Assembly: GCA_028874365.1 (NCBI GenBank)
Contig: JAPPJZ010000033.1
Span: 1-64,000 of the forward strand
Source of the DNA: Chloroflexota bacterium
Lineage (GTDB): Bacteria; Chloroflexota; Dehalococcoidia; Bin125
Direction: 5' to 3'
DNA length: 64,000 bases
Both the position numbers and the translations under genes were made by a program. Below, one piece after another: positions 1 to 12,093 of this stretch. How positions within the stretch are numbered: the first letter of the stretch is position 1; every line of letters starts with the position of its first letter. The notes below the pieces were generated by a model, which saw only the letters and a list, made by a program, of their open reading frames with translations, was not told the DNA's origin and made no database searches.

Positions 1-1404
<1,404 letters not shown>

Positions 1405-1414
1405 GAGTCGGCGG

Positions 1415-1449
1415 TCTCACCCCAGCCCTCTCCCAGAGGGAGAGGGAGT
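1415..1449 (-). repeat. Palindromic repeat, family B
   Basis: A 35-bp copy of the family with core CCCTCTNNNNNNGAGAGGG followed by GCTAGGGTGAGG, here on the minus strand with GCTGGGGTGAGA. It has a strong stem of CCCTCTCCC type. Other copies lie near 56.05, 57.07, 57.11, 57.18 and 60.39 kb. This one supplies the last codons and the stop of the small gene that reads into it. Confidence 0.75.
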
Positions 1450-1623
1450 TGGGTCGTTCTCGAGTCTCCCAGAGGGAGCGCGGTCGCCTGAGCGACTCGC
1501 TCGCTCCCGCTCGGTCTGTTCACGGATCTGCTCCTGCAGCGCTCGTCCCGCGTTGCCGGTTGCGAGGATTGTTAGCACCGCACCAATCAGCAGGCCGAGC
1601 AGCAGACCGATCAGAAACCGCAT
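1417..1623 (-). CDS. Small single-span membrane protein
   Basis: A 68-residue protein with a hydrophobic N-terminus (MRFLIGLLLGLLIGAVLTIL), then a charged, probably cytoplasmic tail rich in Glu and Arg. The start is supported by a very good Shine-Dalgarno sequence, GGAGGTGA, four bases before the ATG. The last dozen residues (NDPTPSPSGRGLG) and the stop codon are encoded by a dispersed palindromic repeat, so the original C-terminus was probably replaced or extended by it. It lies between the pyrophosphatase and glycyl-tRNA synthetase genes and is transcribed against both. I recognise no family; it resembles short YtxH-like membrane proteins only in layout. Confidence 0.6.
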   Translation of the reverse strand: MRFLIGLLLGLLIGAVLTILATGNAGRALQEQIREQTERERASRSGDRAPSGRLENDPTPSPSGRGLG

Positions 1624-1698
1624 AAGTCACCTCCCGCATACGCTGACATCAGTCACCACGATACGACCGCCGATAGCCCCTCCAGAAAGGCGATGTGC

Positions 1699-3030
1699 AT
1701 GACCACGACGACCGACCAAGGCACCGACGTCTCACTCGACACGCTGGTTTCGCTCTGCAAGCAGCGCGGCTTTGTCTTTCCCGCCTCCGAAATCTACGGC
1801 GGCTTCGGATCGACCTACGACTACGGACCGCTGGGCGTTGAGCTGAAGCGCAACGTCAAGGAGCTCTGGTGGCGCTCGGTCGTGCGCGAGCGCTCCGACG
1901 TGGTCGGCCTCGATTCGGCGATCATCCAGTCGCCGCGCGTCTGGGAGGCCTCGGGCCACGTACAGAACTTCCATGACCCGATGGTCGATTGCCTGGAGTG
2001 CAAGGGCCGCTTCCGCGAGGACCATCTCGAGGGTCCTGAGTGCCCGACCTGCGGCGTCGTCGGCAAGTTCACAGAGGCGCGCGAGTTCAACCTCATGTTC
2101 CGCACACAGGTCGGTCCGGTCGCCGACGAGGGCTCCCAGGCCTATCTGCGTCCGGAGACCGCGCAGGGCATCTTCATCAACTTCGAGAACGTGCTCACCT
2201 CGACCCGGCGGCGCCTGCCGTTCGGCATCGCGCAGCAAGGCAAGTCGTTCCGCAACGAGATTACGCTGGGCAACTTCATCTTCCGGACTCGCGAGTTCGA
2301 GCAGATGGAGATGGAGTACTTCGTCGCGCCCGACGAGTCCGACGAGTGGTACCGGCGCTGGATCGACCTGCGCGAGCAGTGGTACGTCGACCTCGGCATC
2401 GACCCGGACAACCTGCAACGCGACGTCCACCCGGCGGAGAAGCTGTCACATTACTCGGCCGGCACGACGGACCTGCAGTACCGCTATCCGTGGGGCTGGG
2501 ACGAGCTCGAAGGAATCGCCAACCGCACCAACTTCGACCTGACCCAACACGGCGAGTCGTCCGGCAAGCGGCTCGAGTACTTCGACCCGCAGACGAACGA
2601 GCACATCGTGCCGCATGTGATCGAGCCTGCCGCCGGCGTCGACCGGATCATGCTGGCCCTGCTCTGCGACGCTTACACGGTCTCGCCGGACGAGAAGGGC
2701 GACGACCGCACGGTGCTCGCTTTCCACCCGCGGGTCGCGCCGATCACGGTTGCGGTGCTGCCGCTCTCGCGGAAGGAGCCGGTCGCCAATCTTGCTCGCG
2801 AGGTCTGGGAGAGCATCCGGCCGCATTGGACGACGCAGTACGACGACACGCAGTCAATCGGCCGTCGCTACCGGCGCCAGGACGAGATCGGCACGCCGCT
2901 CTGCGTCACGGTCGACTTCGAGTCGCTCGAGGATGAGGCGGTGACGATTCGCGATCGCGACACGCAGGCGCAAGTACGCGTCAAGATCGAGGAGCTGGTC
3001 GACGCGCTACGAGAACGTCTGGGCTTCTAA
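1699..3030 (+). CDS. glyQS: Glycyl-tRNA synthetase, alpha2 type
   Basis: A class II synthetase that charges tRNA-Gly, of the single-chain homodimer kind rather than the bacterial alpha2beta2 kind. Seen: the N-terminal GFVFPASEIYGG stretch, a CxxC-x(n)-CPTC zinc-like insert near residues 90-115, motif 2 (SFRNEITLGNFIFRTREFEQ), motif 3 (GVDRIMLALLCDAY) and a C-terminal anticodon-binding domain from about residue 345. Two in-frame ATGs exist; the one at 1699 is preferred because AAAGG lies 8 bases before it, against 2 bases for the one at 1693. Length (443 residues) is normal for the family. The next gene is convergent. Confidence 0.95.
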   Translation: MTTTTDQGTDVSLDTLVSLCKQRGFVFPASEIYGGFGSTYDYGPLGVELKRNVKELWWRSVVRERSDVVGLDSAIIQSPRVWEASGHVQNFHDPMVDCLECKGRFREDHLEGPECPTCGVVGKFTEAREFNLMFRTQVGPVADEGSQAYLRPETAQGIFINFENVLTSTRRRLPFGIAQQGKSFRNEITLGNFIFRTREFEQMEMEYFVAPDESDEWYRRWIDLREQWYVDLGIDPDNLQRDVHPAEKLSHYSAGTTDLQYRYPWGWDELEGIANRTNFDLTQHGESSGKRLEYFDPQTNEHIVPHVIEPAAGVDRIMLALLCDAYTVSPDEKGDDRTVLAFHPRVAPITVAVLPLSRKEPVANLAREVWESIRPHWTTQYDDTQSIGRRYRRQDEIGTPLCVTVDFESLEDEAVTIRDRDTQAQVRVKIEELVDALRERLGF

Positions 3031-3039
3031 ACACAAGAA

Positions 3040-3095
3040 CGCTGCCGCGATTGGGCGGAATGCCAACAACATGGCGTTCGGCCGGTGCGGCAGCG
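3040..3095. terminator. Bidirectional terminator, nested hairpins
   Basis: Outer arms CGCTGCCGC and GCGGCAGCG form a perfect 9-bp stem. Inside it AATGCCA and TGGCGTT form a second stem. It lies exactly between the convergent ends of the glycyl-tRNA synthetase and ferredoxin genes. There is no clear T-run, so it may work as a structural block. Confidence 0.55.
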
Positions 3096-3126
3096 CTGTT
3101 GATCCAGGCCGCGCGGGGCGGTGGTG

Positions 3127-3408
<282 letters not shown>

Positions 3409-3569
3409 CGGTCCATCCTCTCGTCCCTCATCCTGAGTCGCGCCGCCAGCGGCGCAAACCCGACTACCCCACTTATAGGACGGCATCCCCTGTTTCGCAA
3501 TAGCGAATTGAGTTTGCTGCAAACACTGATCTTTATCCCTCGGACGCTCTGGTAGAAGCGGCCGCTGGC

Positions 3570-6479
3570 CTACGACGCGGCCACTGCTTCGGCGGGTGCG
3601 CGCCAGCCATGCTGGGCCAACACATCCTGCAAGAATTGGCCGGTGTAGGAGCCTTTCTCGAGCGCCACATCCTCCGGCGTGCCCTCCGCCACCACCTGTC
3701 CACCGCGGTCTCCACCAAGCGGTCCGAGGTCGATAATCCAGTCGGCGTTCTTGATCACGTCGAGGTGATGCTCGATCACGACGACCGTGTTGCCGGCGTC
3801 GACGAGCTGCTGCAATACCTGCAGCAGCGCCTCGACATCCGAGAACGAGAGGCCGGTCGTCGGCTCGTCGAGCAGATAGAGCGTGCGCCCCGTCGAGCGC
3901 TTCGAGAGCTCCGTGGACAGCTTGACTCGCTGCGCTTCACCGCCCGACAGCGTGGTCGCCGGCTGGCCGAGCTTGATGTATCCCAGACCGACCGCCTGCA
4001 GGGTGCGCAGCTTGCGTGAGACGGTCGGGTTGGCGTCGAACAACGCCGCCGCTTCGTCGACGGTCATGTTGAGGATGTCGGCGATCGTCTGATTCTTGTA
4101 GCGGATCTCCAGCGCTTCGCGGTTGTAGCGATCGCCCTGGCAGACCTCGCAGGGGACGGTCACGTCGGGCAGGAACTGCATCTCGATCGTGTTGTAGCCG
4201 TCGCCCTTGCAGGCCTCACAGCGGCCGCCCTTGACGTTGAACGAGAAGCGGCCCGGCTTGTAGCCCCGCATCCGCGATTCCGGCACGGAGGCGAACAGCT
4301 CGCGGACCGGCGTGAACAGGCCCGTGTAGGTCGCCGGATTCGAGCGCGGCGTGCGGCCGATCGGCGACTGGTCGATGTCGATCACCTTGTCGATCGCGTC
4401 CAGTCCCTGCAGCCCGCGCATTAATCCCGGACGCCGACGCGCGCCGTGCAACTGCTGCGCAGCCGAGGCGTGCAGCAGATCGTTGACCAGCGTGCTCTTG
4501 CCCGACCCGGAGACGCCGGTCACGCAGATGAACGTGCCCAGCGGGAATGTGGCGTCGATGTCGCGCAAGTTGTGCTCCGATGCGCCCAGCACGGTGAGCT
4601 CGTCGCCGTTGCCCGGGCGCCGCTGGGCTGGCATCGGAATGCTGCGCCGACCGCTCAGATAGTCGCCGGTCATCGAGCCGTCGTACTCCATGATCGTCGA
4701 AGGCGGACCCGCTGCGACGATTCGGCCGCCTGCTTCACCGGCGCCCGGTCCCATGTCCACGATGTAGTCGGCCGCGCGCATGGTCGCCTCGTCGTGCTCA
4801 ACGATCAGCACGGTGTTACCGAGGTCGCGCAGCCGCTTGAGCGTGCGGATGAGCCGCTCATCGTCGAGCGGATGCAGTCCAATCGAGGGTTCGTCGCAGA
4901 CGTAGAGCACGCCCATCAGGGACGAGCCAATCTGCGTTGCCAGCCGAATCCGTTGCGCCTCGCCGCCCGAGAGCGTGGCCGCCGCACGGTCGAGGGTGAG
5001 GTAGTCCAGCCCGACATCGACGAGGAAGGTCAACCGCTCGCGGATCTCTTTGAGGATCTGCGTGGCGATCGCCATCTCTCGTGGAGTCAACGGCGTGTGC
5101 TCGCTGCTCAGGCGGTTCGCCCAGAGCGACGCCTCGGAAACCGACATCCGCGTGACATCGACAATCGAGCGCTCATCAACCTGGACCGCCAGCGACTCGG
5201 CTTTGAGTCGTGCGCCGCCGCAGGCGGAGCAGTTGACGGCGGTCATGTACCGCTCGATCTCCGTGCGTGACCAGTCCGAGTCGGTCTCGCGGTGGCGCCG
5301 GTCGAGGTTGTGCACCACGCCCTCGAACTGCGTCTCGTATCGCCGATGCCGCCCGCGATGGTTGACGAAGTCCACGACGATCGGCTCGGGCAGCCCGTAC
5401 AGGACGGCGTCGACCAACTCGTCCGGCAGATCGTCGAACGGTGCGTCGGTCTCGGCGTCGAACTGCTCGAAGACCGCTTCCAGCATGCGTCGATGCCAGC
5501 CGGTGTGCGTGGTCGATCGCGACCACGGCGCAATCGCACCCTGATCGAGTGACTTCGAACGGTCGGGCAGCACGAGCAGAGGATCGACTTGCATTGTGAT
5601 CCCGAGACCGGTGCAATCGGGACAGGCGCCGTGCGGCGAGTTGAAGGAGAACGAGCGCGGCTCAATCTCGCCCAGCGCGAACATGTCGCGCGGACAGGCC
5701 AGTTGCTCCGAGAAGATCAGGTCGTCGTCGGCATCGAGCGGTCGTACACGCACGATGCCGTCGCCCAGGCCGAGCGCCTGCTCGATCGAGTCGGCCATCC
5801 GATTGGCGAGGATGGTTCGGTCTTCGTCGTCAACCTCTTCGGCCGGCAATGCGATGCGGTCGATGATCACATCGATCGCGTGGTTCTTGTTCTTCTCCAG
5901 CTCGATCTCGTCGTCCAACGACAGCACTTCACCGTCGACGCGGACTCGAACGAAGCCTCGATTGCGCGCGTCCTCGAAGACGCCCTTGTGCTCACCTTTG
6001 CGGTCGCGCACGACCGGCGCCATGATCATCAACCGGCGCCGCTCGCCGAGGCCCATCACGGCGTCGACCATCTGCTGGACCGTCTGTTGCGCGATTGGGT
6101 CGCCGCAGATCGGGCAGTGCGGGCGGCCCGCGCGAGCGAAGAGCAGACGCAGGTAGTCGTAGATCTCGGTGACCGTCCCGACCGTCGAGCGCGGGTTGCG
6201 AGAGCCGGTCTTCTGGTCGATCGAGATCGCCGGTGACAGTCCCTCGATGTAATCGACGTCCGGTTTCTCCATCCGGCCCAGGAACTGTCGAGCGTAGGCC
6301 GAGAGCGACTCGACGTATCGGCGTTGCCCCTCGGCGTAGATCGTGTCGAAGGCCAGCGACGACTTGCCCGAGCCGGACAGGCCGGTGATCACGACCAGCT
6401 TGTCGCGCGGCAGTTCAACGTCGATGTCTTTGAGATTGTGTTCCCGCGCGCCGCGGACCAGAATCCGATCTGCCGGCAC
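3570..6479 (-). CDS. uvrA: Excinuclease ABC subunit A
   Basis: Damage-recognition ATPase of nucleotide excision repair; it loads UvrB (encoded near 17.6 kb) onto distorted DNA. The 969 residues hold two ABC ATPase modules. The first has Walker [14 protein letters not shown] near residue 33 and signature [13 protein letters not shown]. The second has [13 protein letters not shown] near residue 640 and [13 protein letters not shown], followed by LLDEPTTGL. The zinc sites [15 protein letters not shown] and CEACKGDG...CEVCQGD are present. Length and domain order are ordinary for UvrA. It is divergent from polA with a 98-bp shared promoter region, in which I see no convincing SOS box. Confidence 0.97.
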   Translation of the reverse strand: MPADRILVRGAREHNLKDIDVELPRDKLVVITGLSGSGKSSLAFDTIYAEGQRRYVESLSAYARQFLGRMEKPDVDYIEGLSPAISIDQKTGSRNPRSTVGTVTEIYDYLRLLFARAGRPHCPICGDPIAQQTVQQMVDAVMGLGERRRLMIMAPVVRDRKGEHKGVFEDARNRGFVRVRVDGEVLSLDDEIELEKNKNHAIDVIIDRIALPAEEVDDEDRTILANRMADSIEQALGLGDGIVRVRPLDADDDLIFSEQLACPRDMFALGEIEPRSFSFNSPHGACPDCTGLGITMQVDPLLVLPDRSKSLDQGAIAPWSRSTTHTGWHRRMLEAVFEQFDAETDAPFDDLPDELVDAVLYGLPEPIVVDFVNHRGRHRRYETQFEGVVHNLDRRHRETDSDWSRTEIERYMTAVNCSACGGARLKAESLAVQVDERSIVDVTRMSVSEASLWANRLSSEHTPLTPREMAIATQILKEIRERLTFLVDVGLDYLTLDRAAATLSGGEAQRIRLATQIGSSLMGVLYVCDEPSIGLHPLDDERLIRTLKRLRDLGNTVLIVEHDEATMRAADYIVDMGPGAGEAGGRIVAAGPPSTIMEYDGSMTGDYLSGRRSIPMPAQRRPGNGDELTVLGASEHNLRDIDATFPLGTFICVTGVSGSGKSTLVNDLLHASAAQQLHGARRRPGLMRGLQGLDAIDKVIDIDQSPIGRTPRSNPATYTGLFTPVRELFASVPESRMRGYKPGRFSFNVKGGRCEACKGDGYNTIEMQFLPDVTVPCEVCQGDRYNREALEIRYKNQTIADILNMTVDEAAALFDANPTVSRKLRTLQAVGLGYIKLGQPATTLSGGEAQRVKLSTELSKRSTGRTLYLLDEPTTGLSFSDVEALLQVLQQLVDAGNTVVVIEHHLDVIKNADWIIDLGPLGGDRGGQVVAEGTPEDVALEKGSYTGQFLQDVLAQHGWRAPAEAVAAS

Positions 6480-6565
6480 CTGTCACTCTCCAAGCTCAAC
6501 CGACTCGGTCAGCCGATCCAGCGTAGCCCAACCAACGATCCGCATTCGACGGATCCGACGCTACC

Positions 6566-6577
6566 TATACTCGCTGC
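6566..6577 (+). promoter_or_regulatory. Leaderless-type promoter box of polA
   Basis: TATACT followed by six bases and then the ATG. No Shine-Dalgarno sequence is visible. The spacing puts the expected transcription start at or next to the start codon. Confidence 0.6.
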
Positions 6578-9400
6578 ATGTCAACCACGACCGACGAATC
6601 ACAACAACAATCGCGGATGACGGCGCTCGCTGAAGCTGACGATCAGGCGGCGGAGCAGCGCAAACGGATCGTCATTTTCGACGCCTACGCTCTGATCTTC
6701 CGGGCATATTTCGCCATGCAGCGTGCGAATCTGCGCACCACCGCCGGCGAACCGACCGGCGCTGTCCGGGGCTTCACCGCGACGCTCTTGCACATCTTCC
6801 GCACGCTCGAGCCGACGCACGCGGCCTTCGCCTTCGACGTCGACGATGCCACCGTGTTCCGCCGCGACATCGACCCGAACTACAAGGCCCACCGCGAACC
6901 GATGCCGGAGGATCTGCCCTCCCAGATCGAACGTTGCCGCGAGATCGCCCAGGCGTTCTCGGTGCCGATCTACCAGGAACCCGGTTTCGAGGCCGACGAC
7001 GTACTCGGTACGCTCGCCGATCAGGCCGTTGCCGACGGTTTCGACACCTGGATCTGCACGCTGGACAGCGACATCCTTCAGCTCGTCACCGACGACATCT
7101 CGGTCTACCTCTACAACCCGTACAAGAGCGAGTACACCGCCTACGACGGCCCTGCGGCTGTGCGCGCCCGCTACGAGGTTGAGCCCATCCAGATCATCGA
7201 CTTCAAGGCGCTGGTCGGCGACAAGTCGGACAACATTCCCGGCGTCAAGGGCGTGGGTAAGGTCGGCGCCGTCAAGCTGCTCAATCAGTACGGCACGGTC
7301 GAGCAGATCTACGAGCACATCGACGAGGTCAAGCCCGCCGGCACCCAAAAGAAGCTGCTCGACGACCGCGACAACGCCTTCATGAGCAAGGATCTGGCGA
7401 CGATTCGCCACGATGCTCCGGTCACGCTCGACGTGGCCGCCGCCGACGTCACGGACTTCGACCACGATGCCGTCGTGGCCAAATTCCAGGAGCTTGAGTT
7501 CCGCACGCTGCTCGACCAGATCCCTGGGCTCGACGATGATGTCGCGCCGATAATGCAGCAGCCGTCCGTCGAGCACTACGACCTCGTCACCGACGCGGCG
7601 AAGCTGCAGGAATGGGTCGAGCGTGGGTCGAAGGCGTCGTTGCTTGCCGTCGACCTGGAGACCTCATCCACGGACACGATCGACTGCGAGATCGCCGGCT
7701 ACGCGCTGTCCGACGAAGAGGGCCAGGGCTGCTACATCCCGGTGGGACATCGAGACGACGACTCGCAGCTCGACCACGAGTTGGTCAAGTCGGCGCTGCG
7801 TCCGCTGCTCGAGAACTCGCTCGTGCCCAAGTTGCTGCACAACGCCAAGTTCGACATGAAGGTGCTGCGTCGCCACGGGATCAACATGCGCGGGCTTCAC
7901 GACGACACGATGGTCGCCGCCTTCGTGCTGAACAAGTCGCAGATTGGTCTCAAGTCGCTCGCCCAGAACGAGCTCGGCATCCAGATGACGCCGATCGAAG
8001 ATCTGATTGGTAAGGGCCGCAATCAGCTCTCGATGGTCGATGTCGCGGCGGCCGAGGCCGGCAAGTATGCCGCAGCCGACGCCGACATCACGCTTCGACT
8101 GGCCAATCTTCTGCTGCCGGAACTGGCCAAGAACGATGTCCTCGAACAGCTCTATCGCGAACTCGAACTGCCGCTCATCCCGATCCTCGTCGAGATGGAG
8201 CTGGCCGGGGTCACGCTGGACACCGAGATCCTCGAGAACCTCGACCAGCAGCTCAACACCGAGATCGCTTCGGTCACCACGCAGATCTACGAGGACGCCG
8301 GTCACGAGTTCAACATCGGCTCGCCGAAGCAGCTGAGCGGCGTGCTGTTCGATCAACTCGAGCTGCCCAAGACACGCAAGACGTCGCAGGGCTACTCGAC
8401 CGACGCTCAGCAGATGGAACGACTGGTTGACGCTCACCCGATCGTCAATCGCATCCTGCAGTGGCGCGAGCTGACCAAGCTGCGCAGCACCTACGTTGAG
8501 TCGCTGCCCAACGAGGTGCACGCATCAACCGGCCGGGTACACACCGACTACAACCAGACCGTCGCCGCTACCGGCCGGCTGTCCTCCGAGTCACCCAACC
8601 TGCAAAACATCCCCGTCCGCACCGAGCAGGGCCGCCAGATTCGCGCCGCCTTCGTGGCGCAACCCTGGGACGAACTGACCGACGACGGCGATGTCAGCTT
8701 TGTCTCGGCCGACTACTCGCAGATCGAATTGCGCGTGCTCGCGCATCTCTCCGAGGACGATGGCCTGATTAATGCCTTCCGCAACGGCGAGGACATCCAT
8801 GCGGCGACAGCGTCGGGCGCGTACGGCGTCTCGATCGACGATGTCCAGCCGGAGATGCGGCGCGTCGCCAAGATGATGAACTTCGGTGTGATCTATGGCC
8901 TCTCGGCCCACGGACTTTCGCAGCGCAGCGGGATGGAGCGCCGCGACGCGCAGGCCTTCATCGACGCGTACTTCGGCCGTTTCGAGCGGGTCGCTCAGTG
9001 GATCGAAGAGACCAAGGAGACGACGCATGAGCGCGGGTTCGCCGAGACCCTGATGGGTCGGAGGCGCTACCTGCCCGAGATCAACTCGCGCAACTTCCAG
9101 CGACGCAACGCGGCCGAGCGGATGGCCGTCAACATGCCCGTCCAGGGCACCGCCGCCGACGTGATGAAGCGGGCCATGATCGACATCGACGAGGCGTTGC
9201 GCAAACAGGAGTTGCGATCGCGGATGCTGCTGCAGGTCCACGACGAGTTGATCTTCGAAGTGCCAGACGAGGAAGTTGACCAGTTGGCATCTCTCCTGCA
9301 GGAGATCATGCCGGCCTCGCTCAACCTCGTCGTACCGCTGCAAATTGAAGTCAAGAGCGCGCCCAACTGGCGAGACCTCGAGCCGATTGAGGTCAACTGA
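6578..9400 (+). CDS. polA: DNA polymerase I
   Basis: Repair and Okazaki-fragment polymerase, 940 residues, with all three domains. The N-terminal 5'-nuclease domain starts with [16 protein letters not shown]. The 3'-5' exonuclease domain looks active: DLETSS (exo I), HNAKFDMK (exo II) and YAAADADIT (exo III) keep the metal-binding acids. The polymerase domain has motif [13 protein letters not shown], motif [15 protein letters not shown] and motif [13 protein letters not shown]. The O-helix Phe means it should discriminate against dideoxynucleotides, as in Escherichia coli Pol I. The N-terminus carries a 28-residue polar extension before the nuclease fold. It heads a run that continues with a membrane protein and mutM. 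Confidence 0.97.
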   Translation: MSTTTDESQQQSRMTALAEADDQAAEQRKRIVIFDAYALIFRAYFAMQRANLRTTAGEPTGAVRGFTATLLHIFRTLEPTHAAFAFDVDDATVFRRDIDPNYKAHREPMPEDLPSQIERCREIAQAFSVPIYQEPGFEADDVLGTLADQAVADGFDTWICTLDSDILQLVTDDISVYLYNPYKSEYTAYDGPAAVRARYEVEPIQIIDFKALVGDKSDNIPGVKGVGKVGAVKLLNQYGTVEQIYEHIDEVKPAGTQKKLLDDRDNAFMSKDLATIRHDAPVTLDVAAADVTDFDHDAVVAKFQELEFRTLLDQIPGLDDDVAPIMQQPSVEHYDLVTDAAKLQEWVERGSKASLLAVDLETSSTDTIDCEIAGYALSDEEGQGCYIPVGHRDDDSQLDHELVKSALRPLLENSLVPKLLHNAKFDMKVLRRHGINMRGLHDDTMVAAFVLNKSQIGLKSLAQNELGIQMTPIEDLIGKGRNQLSMVDVAAAEAGKYAAADADITLRLANLLLPELAKNDVLEQLYRELELPLIPILVEMELAGVTLDTEILENLDQQLNTEIASVTTQIYEDAGHEFNIGSPKQLSGVLFDQLELPKTRKTSQGYSTDAQQMERLVDAHPIVNRILQWRELTKLRSTYVESLPNEVHASTGRVHTDYNQTVAATGRLSSESPNLQNIPVRTEQGRQIRAAFVAQPWDELTDDGDVSFVSADYSQIELRVLAHLSEDDGLINAFRNGEDIHAATASGAYGVSIDDVQPEMRRVAKMMNFGVIYGLSAHGLSQRSGMERRDAQAFIDAYFGRFERVAQWIEETKETTHERGFAETLMGRRRYLPEINSRNFQRRNAAERMAVNMPVQGTAADVMKRAMIDIDEALRKQELRSRMLLQVHDELIFEVPDEEVDQLASLLQEIMPASLNLVVPLQIEVKSAPNWRDLEPIEVN

Positions 9401-9418
9401 CCGAAAAGGACTCGCACC

Positions 9419-10270
9419 ATGTTTCGCACCATCGGCAACACCTGGCAGATCACCAAGCTGTCCTGGAAGGTGCTCCAGCTCGACCGCGAGCTGATCTTTT
9501 TCCCGATCATGGGCACGCTGGGCGCGATCGTCGTCGGCGTGATCGCCGCCGGCGTGTTCGCCGGGACGGGCACGTTCGACCGGCTCGGCAGCGGCGAGAC
9601 CGAGTTCAACATCGTCGACCTGATCGTCACGCTGGTCGCCTACTTCGGCGCGCTGTACATGGTCATCTTCTGCAACGCCGCCCTGATCGCCGCCGCTCGC
9701 GAACGGCTGGAGGGCGGCGATCCCAACGTGATGTCCGGCATCCGCGCCGTGCGCGGCATGTGGCTCGCGATCCTCGGCTGGACGATCATCACCGGCACCG
9801 TCGGCCTGATCCTGCAGGCGCTACAGAGCATGGCCCGCGAGAACAGCCACGGCGTCATGCGCATCGTCGCGATCATCCTGGTCGCGTTGTTGCAGACCGC
9901 CTGGGCCTACATCACCTTCTTTGTGATTCCCGTGCTTGTGGTCGAGCGCGTCGGTCCGTTCCGGGCGATCCGCAGGTCGGGCAGCCTGCTCCGTCAGACC
10001 TGGGGCGAACAGCTCACCGCCAGCTTCTCGTTCTTTCTGATCTACCTGATCGCCATGGTCATCGTCGCGATTCCCGTGGTCGTCCTGATCTTCATCTGGC
10101 CGGTCGGCGCCATCATCGTCGGCGTGATCCTCGGCGGCATCGCGCTGGCCTCGGTGGCCGCGATGGAAGGCATCTTCAAGGCGGCGCTCTACGAATGGGT
10201 CTCGGAGGGCAAGGGCAGCGAGTGGTTCGACCAGCGCACGCTGTCGAATGCCTACGCGCTCAGGGACTAG
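9419..10270 (+). CDS. DUF6159-like integral membrane protein
   Basis: A 283-residue protein starting MFRTIGNTWQITKLSWKVLQLD, with about six hydrophobic helices and a C-terminal amphipathic stretch ending SEWFDQRTLSNAYALRD. The N-terminal soluble part followed by paired helices resembles DUF6159 proteins, whose function is not known. AAAAGGA lies about eight bases before the ATG. It sits 18 bp after polA and 9 bp before mutM, so it is probably co-transcribed with them, but nothing in its sequence suggests a repair role. Confidence 0.75.
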   Translation: MFRTIGNTWQITKLSWKVLQLDRELIFFPIMGTLGAIVVGVIAAGVFAGTGTFDRLGSGETEFNIVDLIVTLVAYFGALYMVIFCNAALIAAARERLEGGDPNVMSGIRAVRGMWLAILGWTIITGTVGLILQALQSMARENSHGVMRIVAIILVALLQTAWAYITFFVIPVLVVERVGPFRAIRRSGSLLRQTWGEQLTASFSFFLIYLIAMVIVAIPVVVLIFIWPVGAIIVGVILGGIALASVAAMEGIFKAALYEWVSEGKGSEWFDQRTLSNAYALRD

Positions 10271-10279
10271 CCGCGCGAG

Positions 10280-11176
10280 ATGCCCGAACTGCCCGAGGTC
10301 GAGACCGTTCGCCGACAGCTCCAGCCGCTGATCGCCGGACGGGAAATCGCCGGCTTCAGGCTGTTGCCCGGCGCCGAGCGGCTCCTGCGCGGCCGTTCGG
10401 CCTTCGAGATCGACTCGCAGCTTCGGGGCAGTGTCTTGACGACGGTCCATAGGCGCGGCAAGTATCTCGGCCTCAACCTCGACACGGAGCAGGTCATCGT
10501 CGTTCACCTGCGCATGACCGGCTCGCTGCGCTTCCGCGCGCGGGGGCACGAAGACGAACCGTTCACGCGAGCCGTCTTCGATCTCGATCGCGACGATCAA
10601 TTGCGTTTCGTTGATGTGCGCAAGTTCGGCACCATCGATCTGGTCGACCGGATGGAGGAGGCCTTGCCCGAGCTTGGCCCCGAGCCGCTCTCGGACGATT
10701 TCACGCCTGAGACGATGTGGCACGCGCTGCGCGGTCGTCAGCAGCCGATCAAGGCGGCGCTGCTCGACCAGCGCAACATCGCGGGCATCGGCAACATCTA
10801 CGCCGACGAGGCGCTCTTCCTCTCCCGCCTCAATCCCGAGGCCCCGGCCGGTTCCCTGCGACCGGCCGAGCGCCGCGCCTTGCACGCCGCCATCCGGCAG
10901 ACGCTCGAGGACGGCGTCACGCACGGAGGCGCCTCGTTCCGCGACTACACCGATGTCGACGGCGCGGAGGGCGAGCAGCAGTACTTCGTCCGCGTGTTCC
11001 GTCGCACCGACGAGCCCTGCGACGACTGCAGCGCGACCATCCGCCGCATCGTCGTGGGCGGACGAGCCACCCACTTCTGTCCGAAGTGTCAGCCCGTGCG
11101 TCAACGCACGCGGATGGTCAAGTCGACGCGCCCGCCACGGCCGAGGGTCGCCCGCGATACCCTCAAGCCGACATGA
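10280..11176 (+). CDS. mutM: Formamidopyrimidine-DNA glycosylase
   Basis: Bifunctional glycosylase/AP lyase that removes 8-oxoguanine and formamidopyrimidines. The N-terminal MPELPEVET gives the catalytic Pro2 and Glu3 once Met is removed, RRGKYLGL holds the conserved Lys, and the helix-two-turn-helix region (DQRNIAGIGNIYADEALF) is intact. The C-terminal zinc finger reads CDDCSATIRRI...FCPKCQP, the normal four-Cys form. A basic tail of about 25 residues follows it. The stop overlaps the next gene's start by four bases (ATGA), which suggests translational coupling. Confidence 0.96.
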   Translation: MPELPEVETVRRQLQPLIAGREIAGFRLLPGAERLLRGRSAFEIDSQLRGSVLTTVHRRGKYLGLNLDTEQVIVVHLRMTGSLRFRARGHEDEPFTRAVFDLDRDDQLRFVDVRKFGTIDLVDRMEEALPELGPEPLSDDFTPETMWHALRGRQQPIKAALLDQRNIAGIGNIYADEALFLSRLNPEAPAGSLRPAERRALHAAIRQTLEDGVTHGGASFRDYTDVDGAEGEQQYFVRVFRRTDEPCDDCSATIRRIVVGGRATHFCPKCQPVRQRTRMVKSTRPPRPRVARDTLKPT

Positions 11177-12069
11177 GCAGACAGCAACCGTCCGAGCCGT
11201 ATCCGCGTCAGCCGTACCGGGCCGACGCTGACGGTCGCCACGACATTGCGATCGCGAACTGCGAAGAGTGCGGCGACGAGTTCGACCTGACGGCGTCCGA
11301 TCCGCGCACGCAGGTCTGCGCGCCCTGCTGGGACCGGTCGCTGGAAGCGATTGAGACCGCCTTCCTCGACAACTACGCCAAGTTCGGGGCGAAGGCGCAC
11401 CGCACCGTCGCCGAGGCGTTGTTCCGCTCGCAGGCGCTGGCCGATCCCGACGACCGCAAGGTGATCGGTATGCGGATCGTCGAGGAATACCTCAACGCCG
11501 CGCAAGAGCTGATGGCCCTCTACGTGGCGCTCCGACGTCGACACGAGCAGCCGTTACTGACCACGTTCACCAACTTCGAGCTCAGCGCGCCCTCGGTCGC
11601 CGCGTTTCGCATCCTGACCGCCGGCCGCAACGCTGACGACCTGCTCCGCGACCTGCAACTGCCGACGCTGGCCGATGTCGAGTCGGCGCGCGGCGAAATC
11701 CCGCGCCAGGACTGGCGCCAGTTCGCCGGCGCCGTGCTGACGATTTCCCACGGGATCGAACGTGTACAGAAGGTTGACCAGGGCGTGCTGCTCGAACTGG
11801 CGGACGGGCTCAAGCAGTCGTCGGCGCTGATCCACAAGATGGACTGGCTACCGGATCGCACGATGAATCCCGACCAGGTGGCCCTCGTCGTCCTCAATCA
11901 GCGCCGTCGGGTACTGCTCACGCATGCGCTCGCGATCCACGAGCCCCAGCTCGAGGTCTTCATCGACGCGATCGACAAGATCACCGCCGCGGCCCGCGAC
12001 CTGATCTGGTTGTATCTTCACGTCCGCGACACGATCGCGCTCGAGGAACCGCAGGCCGGACGAGCCTGA
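11173..12069 (+). CDS. Hypothetical protein with N-terminal zinc-ribbon motif
   Basis: A 298-residue protein I do not recognise. Near residues 30-55 it has CEECGDEFDLTAS followed by CAPC, a likely four-Cys zinc knuckle. The rest is predicted mostly alpha-helical and soluble, without signal peptide or membrane segments (for example SHGIERVQKVDQGVLLELAD and HEPQLEVFIDAIDKITAAAR). The start is taken at the ATG overlapping the mutM stop; an earlier in-frame stretch would run inside mutM. Coupling to a DNA glycosylase gene hints at a nucleic-acid context, but that is weak inference. Confidence 0.7.
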   Translation: MSRQQPSEPYPRQPYRADADGRHDIAIANCEECGDEFDLTASDPRTQVCAPCWDRSLEAIETAFLDNYAKFGAKAHRTVAEALFRSQALADPDDRKVIGMRIVEEYLNAAQELMALYVALRRRHEQPLLTTFTNFELSAPSVAAFRILTAGRNADDLLRDLQLPTLADVESARGEIPRQDWRQFAGAVLTISHGIERVQKVDQGVLLELADGLKQSSALIHKMDWLPDRTMNPDQVALVVLNQRRRVLLTHALAIHEPQLEVFIDAIDKITAAARDLIWLYLHVRDTIALEEPQAGRA

Positions 12070-12093
12070 TCAATCGATTCGGAGGCGACGAGC

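Noticed and set aside
6480-6577. SOS box between uvrA and polA
   Set aside because: No GAAC-N4-GTTC or CTG-N10-CAG type palindrome is convincing here.
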